NCBI RefSeq assembly: GCF_004139715.1
Contig: NZ_CP035544.1
Span: 806,001 to 870,000 of the forward strand
Source of the DNA: Muriicola soli
GTDB lineage: Bacteria; Bacteroidota; Bacteroidia; Flavobacteriales; Flavobacteriaceae
DNA: 64,000 bases
Direction of reading: 5' to 3'
Part shown: positions 1 to 8,628 of the stretch, one piece after another
Layout: each line of letters begins with the position of its first letter
Position numbering within the stretch: position 1 is the stretch's first letter
Translations under genes and position numbers: made by a program
The notes under the pieces: model-generated
What the model was told of the DNA's origin: nothing
Databases searched by the model: none
The model's input: the letters and a program-made list of their open reading frames with translations, nothing else

Positions 1-1
1 A

Positions 2-2059
2 TCGTTGTGCTATCAACTACCCGCGCTGATTAAAGAGGGAACTGCCATCGTGGTTTCACCTCTGATCGCCTTGATGAAAAATCAGGTAGATGCCCTTAGG
101 GGGATCTCATCAGAAGAAGGAGTGGCACATGTTCTCAACTCCTCCCTGAACAAGTCTGAAGTTAAACAGGTTAAACAAGACATTGTCGATGGGGTCACCA
201 AGTTGCTCTATGTAGCCCCGGAATCCCTGACCAAGGAAGATTATATCGAATTTCTTCAATCCGTAACCCTGTCTTTTGTCGCTATAGACGAGGCACATTG
301 TATTTCGGAATGGGGTCACGATTTCAGACCTGAATACCGAAACCTGAGGTCGATTATAAACCGGCTGGGAGAAAATATACCTATCATAGGTCTCACCGCT
401 ACGGCAACTCCCAAGGTACAGGAAGATATCATCAAAAATCTAGACATTCCGGACGCTAAACTTTTTAAAGCTTCCTTTAACCGGCCCAATTTATTCTACG
501 AGGTACGTCCTAAAACCAAAAATGTAGATGCTGATATCATCCGCTTTGTAAAGAAAAACTCCGGAAAATCAGGAATTATCTATTGCCTTAGCAGGAAAAA
601 AGTAGAGGAGCTAGCTCAGGTGCTCCAGGTGAACGGAGTAAGTGCAGTGCCCTATCACGCCGGATTTGACAGCAAGACCCGCTCCAAATACCAGGATATG
701 TTCCTTATGGAAGATGTAGATGTCGTAGTCGCAACTATCGCTTTTGGAATGGGTATTGACAAACCCGACGTTAGATATGTTATCCACCATGATATTCCCA
801 AAAGTATTGAGAGCTATTACCAGGAAACCGGTAGGGCAGGAAGAGATGGAGGGGAAGGACACTGCCTAGCTTTTTATTCTTACAAGGACGTGGAAAAATT
901 AGAAAAATTCATGTCCGGAAAACCTGTAGCAGAACAGGAGATCGGAAACGCTTTGTTGCACGAAATAGTGGCTTACGCCGAAACCTCGATTTCCCGTAGA
1001 AAGTTTATTCTACACTATTTTGGGGAGGAGTTTGATGAGGTAGAGGGTGAGGGCGCCGATATGGATGACAATGCCCGTAATCCGAAAGAAAAAGAAGAAG
1101 CTGGGCATAATCTGGTAAAATTGATAGAGGCGATTCAGGGAACGAATGAAAAATTCAAATCCAAGGAGATTGTAAAAACACTGATCGGTACCACCAATGC
1201 CCTCATTGCATCACATAAGATTGAGGGAAAGGATATATTTGGAAGCGGGTCAGACCAACCAGAGGAATACTGGATGGCATTGATCCGACAAGCTTTGGTA
1301 GCCGGCTTGCTAAAAAAGGAAATTGAACAATACGGAATCCTGCGTGTTACAGCTGCAGGTGAAGAGTTCCTGAAAAATCCCGTTTCATTCATGATGACCA
1401 AAGATCATGTATACAATGAAGAGATGGATAACGCTATCGTAAGTGCAGCTAAAAATTCGGCCGGGGTGGCAGACGAACGCCTCCTTAGATTATTGAAGGA
1501 TCTTAGGAAGAAAGAAGCTCATAAATTAGACGTGCCGCCATTTGTGGTTTTCCAAGACCCTTCCCTAGAGGACATGGCCTTGAAATATCCTATTTCAATG
1601 GAAGAAATGATCACCATTCACGGGGTAGGGGAAGGTAAGGCACGTAAATACGGCCGCCCGTTTCTCAAAATGATAGCAGACTATGTAGATGAAAACGATA
1701 TTATTAGGCCCGATGACCTTGTCGTTAAGAGTACAGGGGCAAATTCCGGTCTTAAATTGTATATCATACAGAATGTAGATCGAAAATTACCCCTGGATGA
1801 CATCGCTGCTGCCAAGGGTCTGGAGATTCCAGAATTGGTCAAGGAAATGGAGCAAATTGTTTTTAGTGGAACGAAACTTAATTTAGCGTACTGGATAGAC
1901 GAAATTCTCGATGAGGATCAGCAAGAGGAGATCCACGAGTATTTTCTGGATGCCGAGACGGACGATATAGAGGAGGCCTTAAAAGAGTTTAATGGGGATT
2001 ACGAAGATGAAGAGCTAAGGCTCTATCGCCTTAAGTTCATGAGCGAGGTAGCCAATTGA
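2..2059 (+). CDS. recQ: ATP-dependent DNA helicase RecQ (5' end outside window)
   Basis: This is a superfamily 2 3'-5' DNA helicase for replication-fork repair and recombination. The frame is already open at base 2, where S-L-C-Y-Q-L-P is the tail of the Walker A motif, so the true start lies upstream. Visible motifs are the DEAH box (about base 287), SEWGHDFRPEY after it, and the motif VI stretch QETGRAGRDG (about 823-850). An HRDC-like domain follows at about 1480-1690 (IHGVGEGKARKYG), then a winged-helix-like acidic C-terminus. The segment after SRRKFILHYFGEEF lacks the four zinc-binding cysteines of the classical RQC domain. It ends at TGA just before a strong palindromic terminator. The family call is secure; only the N-terminus is missing. 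Confidence 0.95.
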   Translation, partial: SLCYQLPALIKEGTAIVVSPLIALMKNQVDALRGISSEEGVAHVLNSSLNKSEVKQVKQDIVDGVTKLLYVAPESLTKEDYIEFLQSVTLSFVAIDEAHCISEWGHDFRPEYRNLRSIINRLGENIPIIGLTATATPKVQEDIIKNLDIPDAKLFKASFNRPNLFYEVRPKTKNVDADIIRFVKKNSGKSGIIYCLSRKKVEELAQVLQVNGVSAVPYHAGFDSKTRSKYQDMFLMEDVDVVVATIAFGMGIDKPDVRYVIHHDIPKSIESYYQETGRAGRDGGEGHCLAFYSYKDVEKLEKFMSGKPVAEQEIGNALLHEIVAYAETSISRRKFILHYFGEEFDEVEGEGADMDDNARNPKEKEEAGHNLVKLIEAIQGTNEKFKSKEIVKTLIGTTNALIASHKIEGKDIFGSGSDQPEEYWMALIRQALVAGLLKKEIEQYGILRVTAAGEEFLKNPVSFMMTKDHVYNEEMDNAIVSAAKNSAGVADERLLRLLKDLRKKEAHKLDVPPFVVFQDPSLEDMALKYPISMEEMITIHGVGEGKARKYGRPFLKMIADYVDENDIIRPDDLVVKSTGANSGLKLYIIQNVDRKLPLDDIAAAKGLEIPELVKEMEQIVFSGTKLNLAYWIDEILDEDQQEEIHEYFLDAETDDIEEALKEFNGDYEDEELRLYRLKFMSEVAN

Positions 2060-2075
2060 TCACCTCTTAAATTAT

Positions 2076-2109
2076 AAAAAAAACCCCGGGAACTTCCCGG
2101 GGTTTTTTT
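2076..2109. terminator. Bidirectional rho-independent terminator
   Basis: There is a perfect GC-rich inverted repeat around AACTT with A-tract and T-tract flanks (AAAACCCCGGGAA / TTCCCGGGGTTTT). It sits between convergent recQ (+) and the CCC-motif gene (-), and the symmetry lets it serve both. Confidence 0.93.
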
Positions 2110-2111
2110 GT

Positions 2112-2420
2112 TTAAAAATCATTGAATTCTCCAGCTGAGATAAAGGCGATGATTGCACCAAAATAAAGGATGAAGAAAAGGAGATAACATATCGATAATG
2201 CCAGACCAACATAGGACAGAACTCTCCCTGTTTTGACATTTTCGTATCCCGTATACATTCCGGGGTTTTCGTTGTAGAGTCGTTCTGCCTTTCCGGCACT
2301 GTTAAGACCTAAAATGGTGAAAATAATTCCAAAAGGTCCACAGCAAAGTAAGGTGAGAACAACCGAGAGAATTCCCATGGTTAGGGCGTTGCTGGCCCCC
2401 GGCAGTGATTGTTGATTCAT
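2112..2420 (-). CDS. CCC-motif small membrane protein
   Basis: This is a 102-residue protein with two predicted membrane segments (about residues 14-40 and 66-95) separated by a polar loop rich in Tyr, Asn and Lys. The first segment carries a cysteine pair in LLCCGPFG, matching the family called CCC-motif membrane proteins in Bacteroidota. Function is unknown. It is the last gene of a three-gene minus-strand cluster with a second member of the same family and a DUF2752 gene. The architecture (short N-terminus, Cys-containing helix, NPxxY-like loop, second helix) is shared with its neighbour, suggesting tandem duplication and divergence. Confidence 0.75.
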   Translation of the reverse strand: MNQQSLPGASNALTMGILSVVLTLLCCGPFGIIFTILGLNSAGKAERLYNENPGMYTGYENVKTGRVLSYVGLALSICYLLFFILYFGAIIAFISAGEFNDF

Positions 2421-2437
2421 ATTTGTTTATTTGTTGG

Positions 2438-2770
2438 TTATTCTTCGACACCAAATTGCTCCATGATTTCCTGCGATTGTCTCATGGCTTCTTCCCATCC
2501 GCCCATCGCATAGATGCTATAGATCATATACAAAAGGAATAGAATACCGAGTACCAGACCTATTATGACTAGTATTTTGGCCGTTTTAAGCTGACTGTGG
2601 TTAGAATAGAGTTCTGGATTTTCCAGAAAAGTCTTTTCATCTTTCTTAACCAGAAAGAGACCTATTCCCGACATGATAATAGCGGGAATACCGTAGAAAC
2701 AGCAACAGAGATAAGATAAAATTGCCAGGACAATGGCTATGGTTACATTAGGTAGTTTTTGTTGTTCCAT
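2438..2770 (-). CDS. CCC-motif small membrane protein, paralogue of next gene
   Basis: This is a 110-residue protein starting MEQQKLPN. It has a first membrane helix containing a true Cys-Cys-Cys triplet (YLCCCFYG), a KKDEKTFLENPELY loop and a second helix, and ends in an acidic tail. The downstream CCC protein has the same plan (MNQQSLPG start, CCGPFG, NPGMYTGY loop), so the two look like paralogues 17 bp apart. Function is unknown. Clustered cysteines next to a DUF2752 protein with its own CPGCG motif are consistent with a membrane thiol or metal role, but that is inference only. Confidence 0.75.
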   Translation of the reverse strand: MEQQKLPNVTIAIVLAILSYLCCCFYGIPAIIMSGIGLFLVKKDEKTFLENPELYSNHSQLKTAKILVIIGLVLGILFLLYMIYSIYAMGGWEEAMRQSQEIMEQFGVEE

Positions 2771-2783
2771 AAAGAGTTAGTGG

Positions 2784-3083
2784 TTATATTAATTTAATAA
2801 GAAAATTTATAAGGATCAGCAGTACACTTGTAATCATCAGAGTAATACTGATTTTATTGGCAAATTTTATTTTAAAAAATTGATCGAGCACAAGAAAACC
2901 AAATAAGCCGAGGATGGGATATATGGCAGGGTACATTTTAAAGGCAGCGAGAAAATCGCCCTGAATCAAAAACAATACAGATCGCTGTATACCGCAGCCC
3001 GGGCAGTCAATGCCCAATACTTGTTTACTTAGACACGGAAGCATCAGGTCTTTGGCAGCAAATAAAATCAGAACCAGGTTCAC
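2784..3083 (-). CDS. DUF2752 membrane protein
   Basis: This is a 99-residue protein with the DUF2752 hallmark GIDCPGCGIQRS around residues 24-35 (Cys27 and Cys30), another Cys at residue 17, and two or three hydrophobic segments after it. The family is small, membrane-embedded and uncharacterised. It is the first gene of the DUF2752-CCC-CCC cluster, with short gaps (13 and 17 bp), so the three are probably co-transcribed. The start could be the internal Met14 (LMLPCLSK) rather than the first Met; the hydrophobic N-terminus favours the longer form only weakly. Confidence 0.75.
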   Translation of the reverse strand: MNLVLILFAAKDLMLPCLSKQVLGIDCPGCGIQRSVLFLIQGDFLAAFKMYPAIYPILGLFGFLVLDQFFKIKFANKISITLMITSVLLILINFLIKLI

Positions 3084-3168
3084 CGGAAAAGTTTAAGATT
3101 CTCAGTCCGAAAAATACTATTATTTTTAAGCAATGAAAATAAAATCTGAGTTTTATTTTCGGGGTAAA

Positions 3169-3723
3169 ATGGCGAAAATCAAAGAAGGAGACCGGATACA
3201 AGTGCTCGATGATTCCATCGAAGGCACCGCCGTGCGTATTGATGGCGATACCGTCACGGTGCTAACCGAAGAGGGGTTTGAACTTGATTTTAGTCTTAGG
3301 GAGGTACTGGTGGTAACAGATCATCACCAAATCGACGTCAGCTCAGATGAAGTGAGGGAAGCTAAAAAGGAAAAGGAGATACCCGGTAAACGAAAAAAAA
3401 AGGCTGTAAAGCCCAAAGAGCGCAATGCTCCCAAAATGGAGGTCGACCTGCACATCCACCAATTGGTGCCCAGCACGAAGGGGATGAGCAACTACGACAT
3501 GCTCACCATACAAATGGAAACGGCAAAGCGACAACTCAATTTCGCCATTAATAAACGAATAAGGAAGGTGGTTTTTATCCATGGCGTAGGCGAAGGTGTA
3601 TTGAAAGAGGAGCTGTATTATCTCTTCCGAAGACATTCGAATATCACCTATTACGATGCAGACTACCAGAAATACGGCCTCGGGGCAACCGAAGTCTATA
3701 TCCATCAAAACGTAACGGAATAG
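3169..3723 (+). CDS. Smr-domain protein
   Basis: This is about 184 residues. The N-terminal part (MAKIKEGDRIQVLDD) resembles the small beta-rich module that precedes Smr in Flavobacteriia. A Lys-rich linker follows, and the C-terminal Smr domain has DLHIH and the signature IHGVGEGVLKEEL. Smr domains are found as C-terminal nuclease modules of MutS2 and as stand-alone proteins acting on nucleic acids; the exact substrate here is unknown. An in-frame ATG exists at 3133, but the second Met at 3169 fits the conserved start of the domain better. It is transcribed divergently from the DUF2752 gene. Confidence 0.85.
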   Translation: MAKIKEGDRIQVLDDSIEGTAVRIDGDTVTVLTEEGFELDFSLREVLVVTDHHQIDVSSDEVREAKKEKEIPGKRKKKAVKPKERNAPKMEVDLHIHQLVPSTKGMSNYDMLTIQMETAKRQLNFAINKRIRKVVFIHGVGEGVLKEELYYLFRRHSNITYYDADYQKYGLGATEVYIHQNVTE

Positions 3724-3726
3724 GGC

Positions 3727-4233
3727 TTAATCCTGAGTAGTCACTACCCCAAAGTCGTTTATACTGGTGTCCGTAATCCGCTCGCCCTGACTATTGAGCA
3801 AACTGACATCGCGCAGCAAAATGGTATGTTCATAGAGCGTGGTATCACTGGCATTTTGCACGGTATTGATCAGTACTTCACCACTTATAGCCTCTATTTC
3901 TTCAATAACCGTCGGGTCTGTTGCAGGGATCTCGTCACAAAAATAACCCTGACTTACAGTTCCGCTAAATACCCGATAAAGAAGGGAGCTTTGTCCCGGG
4001 AGGGTACTTACTATAGTATCGGAGGATGCTTCGTTGGCGAGGATACCGTTTTGAAGATCGAGGATCAGGGCTTCGTCTCCATTGATCTTAAAAAAAACAG
4101 TAGTTGCCGTAGTAATAGTTGATTCGCAGGTTTGGATGGAAACATCATCAAAATCTATGGTTTCAATTTGTAGGTCACCATCGTTGCAATTCCACAGTAG
4201 TATAGCGATAAGGAATGGAAGGATTCTTTGCAT
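3727..4233 (-). CDS. Predicted lipoprotein, function unknown
   Basis: This is a 168-residue protein with a short signal (MQRILPFLIAILLWNC) ending in a lipobox-like cysteine at residue 16, followed by an acidic, Thr/Ser-rich beta-type sequence. It contains two further cysteines (about residues 36 and 98) that could form a disulfide. No family was recognised. It sits tail-to-tail with the Smr gene, 3 bp apart. Its low-complexity, acidic composition is typical of surface or periplasmic lipoproteins of this phylum. Confidence 0.6.
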   Translation of the reverse strand: MQRILPFLIAILLWNCNDGDLQIETIDFDDVSIQTCESTITTATTVFFKINGDEALILDLQNGILANEASSDTIVSTLPGQSSLLYRVFSGTVSQGYFCDEIPATDPTVIEEIEAISGEVLINTVQNASDTTLYEHTILLRDVSLLNSQGERITDTSINDFGVVTTQD

Positions 4234-4312
4234 GTGACAAATTTAAGGCAATATAGAAGTAATTTCCTATTGGAATGTCTGCGCTTATCAAAGAATTTAT
4301 TTTATTTTCCTG

Positions 4313-4320
4313 TATTTTTG
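4313..4320 (+). promoter_or_regulatory. Candidate -7 box of cysteine desulfurase gene
   Basis: TATTTTTG matches the Bacteroidota TAnnTTTG element and lies 24 bp before the ATG at 4345. No clear -33 TTG at the usual spacing was seen, so this is tentative. Confidence 0.4.
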
Positions 4321-4344
4321 AAGTTGTTCAAATGAAGATTGAAT

Positions 4345-5514
4345 ATGAAACACGTCTATCTAGATAATGCTGCCACCACGAGGGTGAGGGATGAGGTAAT
4401 TGAAAAAATGCATTCAGCTCTGGCCAATTGCTATGGGAACCCTTCATCAACGCACGGTTTTGGAAGAACAGCAAAAACAGCTATAGAAACTGCTCGTAAG
4501 AGCATTGCCAAATACCTCAATGCACATCCTTCGGAGATCATTTTTACTTCAGGGGGAACTGAGGCCGACAACATGATCTTGAGATGTGCGGTTCGCGATC
4601 TAGGGGTAGACACCATCATCACCTCCCGAATTGAACATCACGCAGTTTTACATACTGTTGAAGAACTGGAAGTTGAGTGTGGGGTTAAAATCTGCTATGT
4701 AAGATTACAGGCTAATGGTAATCCCGATATGGATCATCTCAAAGAATTGCTGGAGCAGGAAAAGGGAAAGTTGCTTGTTAGCTTAATGCATATCAACAAT
4801 GAAATTGGGAATAAAATCGATATACAGGCTATCAGCGAACTGTGTAAGGATCACAATGCTCTCCTGCATTCCGATACGGTACAGTCTATTGGTCATTATA
4901 CCTGGGATGTTCAAAAAACTCCTATCGACTTTATGACGGCGGCGGCTCATAAGTTTCACGGCCCAAAGGGGGTGGGGTTTGCCTATATCCGAAAAAATTC
5001 TGGCCTTAAACCAATGATCGTCGGTGGGGCGCAGGAACGCGGTTTTCGGGCAGGTACAGAACCATTTCACAATATTGTAGGTTTGGAAGAAGCCTTTTTA
5101 TTGGCCTATGACAATCTGGAAAAAGAGCAGGAATACGTTTCCTCCTTAAAGAAATATTTTATTCAATCTGTAAAAAAAGCCTTTCCCAAAGCCGAGTTCA
5201 ACGGATTGTCAGGTGAGATGGAGCAAAGCACCTATACCCTTGTCAATGTGCGCTTGCCCATATCTCAGGAGAAAGCACTGATGTTGTTATTTCATTTGGA
5301 TATCAAAGGGATCGCCTGTTCAAAGGGAAGTGCTTGCCAGTCTGGAAGTGACGCCGGTTCTCATGTGCTTACTCAGCTCCTTACCCCTGAGGAATTAAAA
5401 AGCCCATCGCTGAGATTTTCATTCTCCATTTACAACACGCGGGAAGAAGTAGATTATACCATTGAAGTGCTCAGGGAATTCAGTAAAGACGAGAAGGCAC
5501 CAATGATTACTTAG
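4345..5514 (+). CDS. Cysteine desulfurase (NifS/IscS family)
   Basis: This PLP-dependent enzyme releases sulfur from L-cysteine as a persulfide for Fe-S clusters and thiolated tRNA. It is 389 residues, usual for the family. Visible features are the N-terminal YLDNAATT, TSGGTEADN in the cofactor-binding region, SRIEHHA, the PLP lysine in HKFHGPKG (Lys203) and the persulfide cysteine in GSACQSGS (Cys331). A TTG lies two codons upstream, but the ATG at 4345 is preferred. Its stop codon overlaps the stop of the convergent gene at 5511-5514. A thiouridylase that uses such sulfur, mnmA, is also in this window (42.2 kb), though not linked. Confidence 0.93.
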   Translation: MKHVYLDNAATTRVRDEVIEKMHSALANCYGNPSSTHGFGRTAKTAIETARKSIAKYLNAHPSEIIFTSGGTEADNMILRCAVRDLGVDTIITSRIEHHAVLHTVEELEVECGVKICYVRLQANGNPDMDHLKELLEQEKGKLLVSLMHINNEIGNKIDIQAISELCKDHNALLHSDTVQSIGHYTWDVQKTPIDFMTAAAHKFHGPKGVGFAYIRKNSGLKPMIVGGAQERGFRAGTEPFHNIVGLEEAFLLAYDNLEKEQEYVSSLKKYFIQSVKKAFPKAEFNGLSGEMEQSTYTLVNVRLPISQEKALMLLFHLDIKGIACSKGSACQSGSDAGSHVLTQLLTPEELKSPSLRFSFSIYNTREEVDYTIEVLREFSKDEKAPMIT

Positions 5515-6143
5515 CGCTCTTTGTCGTAGGGAAATTTTCTCGTCGCCTTTTTCATCATAGACTCAATAAGATCGGTGGTGTTTCTACCCGATTTCTTATT
5601 GATTTCTTTCTCGTACTTCCACAACAATTTACCGGTGTTTCCATCACTAACTTTTATTCCTATTCTGCCGTAATTAGCGTCGCCAAGTATATAGTCAATA
5701 AAACTAAAGTCACGGGAAACTCCTTCGGAAAGAAGAATATTCAAATCCAAATTTCCACTGACAATACCATCTACCCCTAAAATTTCACTCAATTGTTTTA
5801 TAGTGTAGGTATCAATATTGGCATATGTGACATTGCTCTGGGCCAGGATAGCATTGGTGTTTTTAGTGTTTTGAAAATCGACGGAGAATTTTTTTCTGCG
5901 TTTACCGCGTCCAAAATACGTTTCAAGGGCATCCTGTACGGCATATCCTTCCCGTTCTTCCAGACGGATTAAATCAGTTTCATTGACATCTTTCTTTAGA
6001 TCGAGGTTGGTAAAAAAAGGAATAATAGCCAATACCTTGTGGTTTTCACTTAAAGCTTCGAATTTTTCACTCTGGTAGATGTTTTTCTGCCCATAAGAGA
6101 AAAACAAATGAAGAAGAAAAATTGATGTTAGAATCCGTCTCAT
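5511..6143 (-). CDS. Exported protein with possible CsgG/GNA1162-like fold
   Basis: This is a 210-residue protein with a signal peptide (MRRILTSIFLLHLFFSYGQ). The rest reads like the alpha/beta fold of CsgG or GNA1162-type periplasmic proteins: a strand KVLAIIPF, a Tyr-rich middle, ILGVDGIVSGNLDLN, and a late strand with a Gly-Lys turn (VSDGNTGKLLWKYEKE). This comparison is by pattern only. It precedes no obvious curli gene; the next gene downstream on the other strand is the cysteine desulfurase, sharing overlapping stop codons. It follows the TonB-receptor gene by 13 bp on the same strand and may be co-transcribed. Confidence 0.55.
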   Translation of the reverse strand: MRRILTSIFLLHLFFSYGQKNIYQSEKFEALSENHKVLAIIPFFTNLDLKKDVNETDLIRLEEREGYAVQDALETYFGRGKRRKKFSVDFQNTKNTNAILAQSNVTYANIDTYTIKQLSEILGVDGIVSGNLDLNILLSEGVSRDFSFIDYILGDANYGRIGIKVSDGNTGKLLWKYEKEINKKSGRNTTDLIESMMKKATRKFPYDKER

Positions 6144-6156
6144 ATATGTGATGTTC

Positions 6157-8624
6157 CTAAAACCGAACGCGAAGTTTTACATTAAAAATCCTTGAGGTCA
6201 TAAAATTGGGTACAGCAAATTCATTCTTGCTGTCTACGTCTCTGACCCATGTATTGGTGATGGAATTCTGATTGTTAAATAGGTTGAAAATTTCAAAACC
6301 CAGTTGCAACTCCTTGAAGTTGTGTAACCAATGACCTTTAGGATACGAATGTTCTTCTTCCACAAAAATATGAGAAATTCCCAAATCTGCCCTCTTGTAA
6401 TCTCTTAATCTATTCTGAAAAATATAGGGATCCGAATAACTTGGAGAACCTCCGGGAACACCCGTACTATAAAGCAGATTGAGATACATTTTTACTTTTG
6501 GTATGTTGGGAATGTAGTCCTGGAACAGGATTGCGGCCTTAAACCTTTGGTCTGATGGTCGTGATATATATCCCCGATTATCCCGGTTTTCCTCGGTTTT
6601 AAGATACCCCAGGCTAATCCAGGACTCTGTACCCGGAACAAAAGCACCAAAGAGTCTGAGATCGGCCCCGTAGGCATAAGCCTTGGCATCGTTATTGGCC
6701 ACATAACGAATCCGTACATCTTCTAAGGTGTACGTATTTACATCCCAAAGTGATTTATAATAAACTTCCGTTCGCAGATTAAAAGGTCGGTCCCAGATTC
6801 TAAAACTTTGCTCAGAACCCAAAACGAGATGGAAGGCTTTCTGGGCTTTAACTTCAGGGGCGATACTGCCCTCGGCATTGCGTAATTCCCTGTAAAAGGC
6901 AGGCTGTTGATAGATGCCTGTAGAAAGCCTGAAGACAACGTCTTTTTGCCAATCAGGTCGTAATAAAAGTTGGGCTCTGGGACTTAAAATAAATTGAGTA
7001 TTTTTTTCAAATCCTCTACCCCTAAGGGTCCATAGCTGGGCTCTGACTCCAAAGTTATACCTCAACCTATTCCTGCCAAGTGGAGTGCGATTTCCGAACT
7101 GCACATAAGATATATAGCGCTGGGTTTGTGTTTGATTTCTCGCATTAACACCGTTATAGGCTACCAGAGGGGCCACAAAAGGCTCTTCAGGTTGGTTATT
7201 GATGAACTCCTCTCTCGGCGGACGAATAAAAAACCCTGCAGAATCAATAAATTCAGATTCACGAATCTGATCCCTCACATCTTCGTAAACATATTTTAAC
7301 CCCCAGGATAGAAGGGATTTTTTCATCCTTAATTCGCCCCGGTGAGCCACCGTGTGGATCAGGGCATCGAGATCATTTCTCGATCGGTTGTACTGAGAGC
7401 CAATCCCTCTGGAGGATGTTACTGCGCCAAGGTTTCCGCCCCCAAGATCGGTATCTATCTCGCCCAGTTCGTATTGCGCAACTACATCAGAGTATTCTTC
7501 TTCTGTAGTATGATATAGAGAGGTAGAGAACTTAAGCTTCAGGGCATCACTGGAAAAAATATCGGCTTTAATAGCTCCCAAAGCAGTGGTAAAGGTATTC
7601 TCTTCCTTTCCGAGATAAAAAATCTGCAGGGCTTGGGGGTTGGCTATTGTACCAAAATTTGTCTGTCTGGAGACCGGGGTATTCGATATTGATTCCGACC
7701 CAGATTTCCGAGGAAATGTAACTGAAAGCGCGATGTTACCCGATACGTTATAAAACTCTGCAAATCAACGAAGACCGGATTAAAATTGGCTTTGGTCTGC
7801 TGACTGTTCAAAAACAAGCTGTTATTCCTATACCGGAAGCCTGTAAGCGTTGTTAATTTTCGATTATCCGAAACCGTTTCCAATGTGGAACTAAGGCCTA
7901 ATAAACTAGCTTCTGCCTGAAGGGCGAAACGGGTAGGGGTCTTGTATTTAATATCTAGAACCGAGGATAACTTATCTCCGTATTTTGCCTGAAAGCCTCC
8001 TGGAGAGAAATATAAACTTTCAACCATATCACTGTTGACAAAGCTAAAACCCTCCTGTTGGCCCGATCGGAGCAGAAAGGGTCTGTAAACTTCAATATCG
8101 TTCACGTATACCAGGTTTTCATCAAAATTTCCTCCCCTTACCCCGTACTGCGTGCTGAGCTCGTTGTTGGAGGCGACTCCCGGTAAAAGTTTGAGAAGAT
8201 TTTCTATTCCCGCATTGGCTCCGGGAATTTTTTGAGCCACTTCCGGAGAAAGATTGCTGATCCCGGAGACTGTTCTTTCGCCAAGAGCTGAAACTACCAC
8301 ACTATCAATTTGTACGGTATTGGCTTTCATCACAGGATTAAAGCCAAAAACCTGATTGGTGGTAAGGACCAGATCTCTTAATTCAATTATTTGATGACTT
8401 AGATGCGAGAAGGTGACGGTGATGGCCTCATCTGCCCTAACTTCAAGGAGGTAAAAACCGTTGGAATCTGAGGTAGTCCCCCTTTGGCCCTCCTTAATGT
8501 TGACATCCCGCAGGGGTAGATTCTGTTCATTCAGAATAACACCTGTAATCGTAGCTGTTTGCCCATTTGCGGAAAAGGCAACGCACAGCAATGCGCCGAA
8601 CATAAGTAGCCTGAGGAAGTTCAA
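6157..8624 (-). pseudogene. TonB-dependent outer-membrane receptor, split by a frameshift
   Basis: This is an outer-membrane, TonB-energised importer of about 820 residues. The N-terminal half has a signal peptide, a carboxypeptidase-regulatory-like domain (ATITGVILNEQNLPLRDVNI, GTTSDSNGFYLL), then the plug (SAL, LLKLLPGVASNNELSTQYGVRGG). The C-terminal half (6157-7581) holds the beta-barrel and ends in an aromatic residue (KLRVRF). The halves lie in different frames. Reading past the early stop in the other frame gives SRQTNFGTIANPQALQIFYL, the expected continuation, so one base is missing near 7676-7684; an extra G in the G4 run at 7676-7679 would restore the frame. The start was taken as TTG 8624, just after the M23 stop; ATG 8603 is the alternative. 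Confidence 0.85.
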
Positions 8625-8628
8625 TAGC

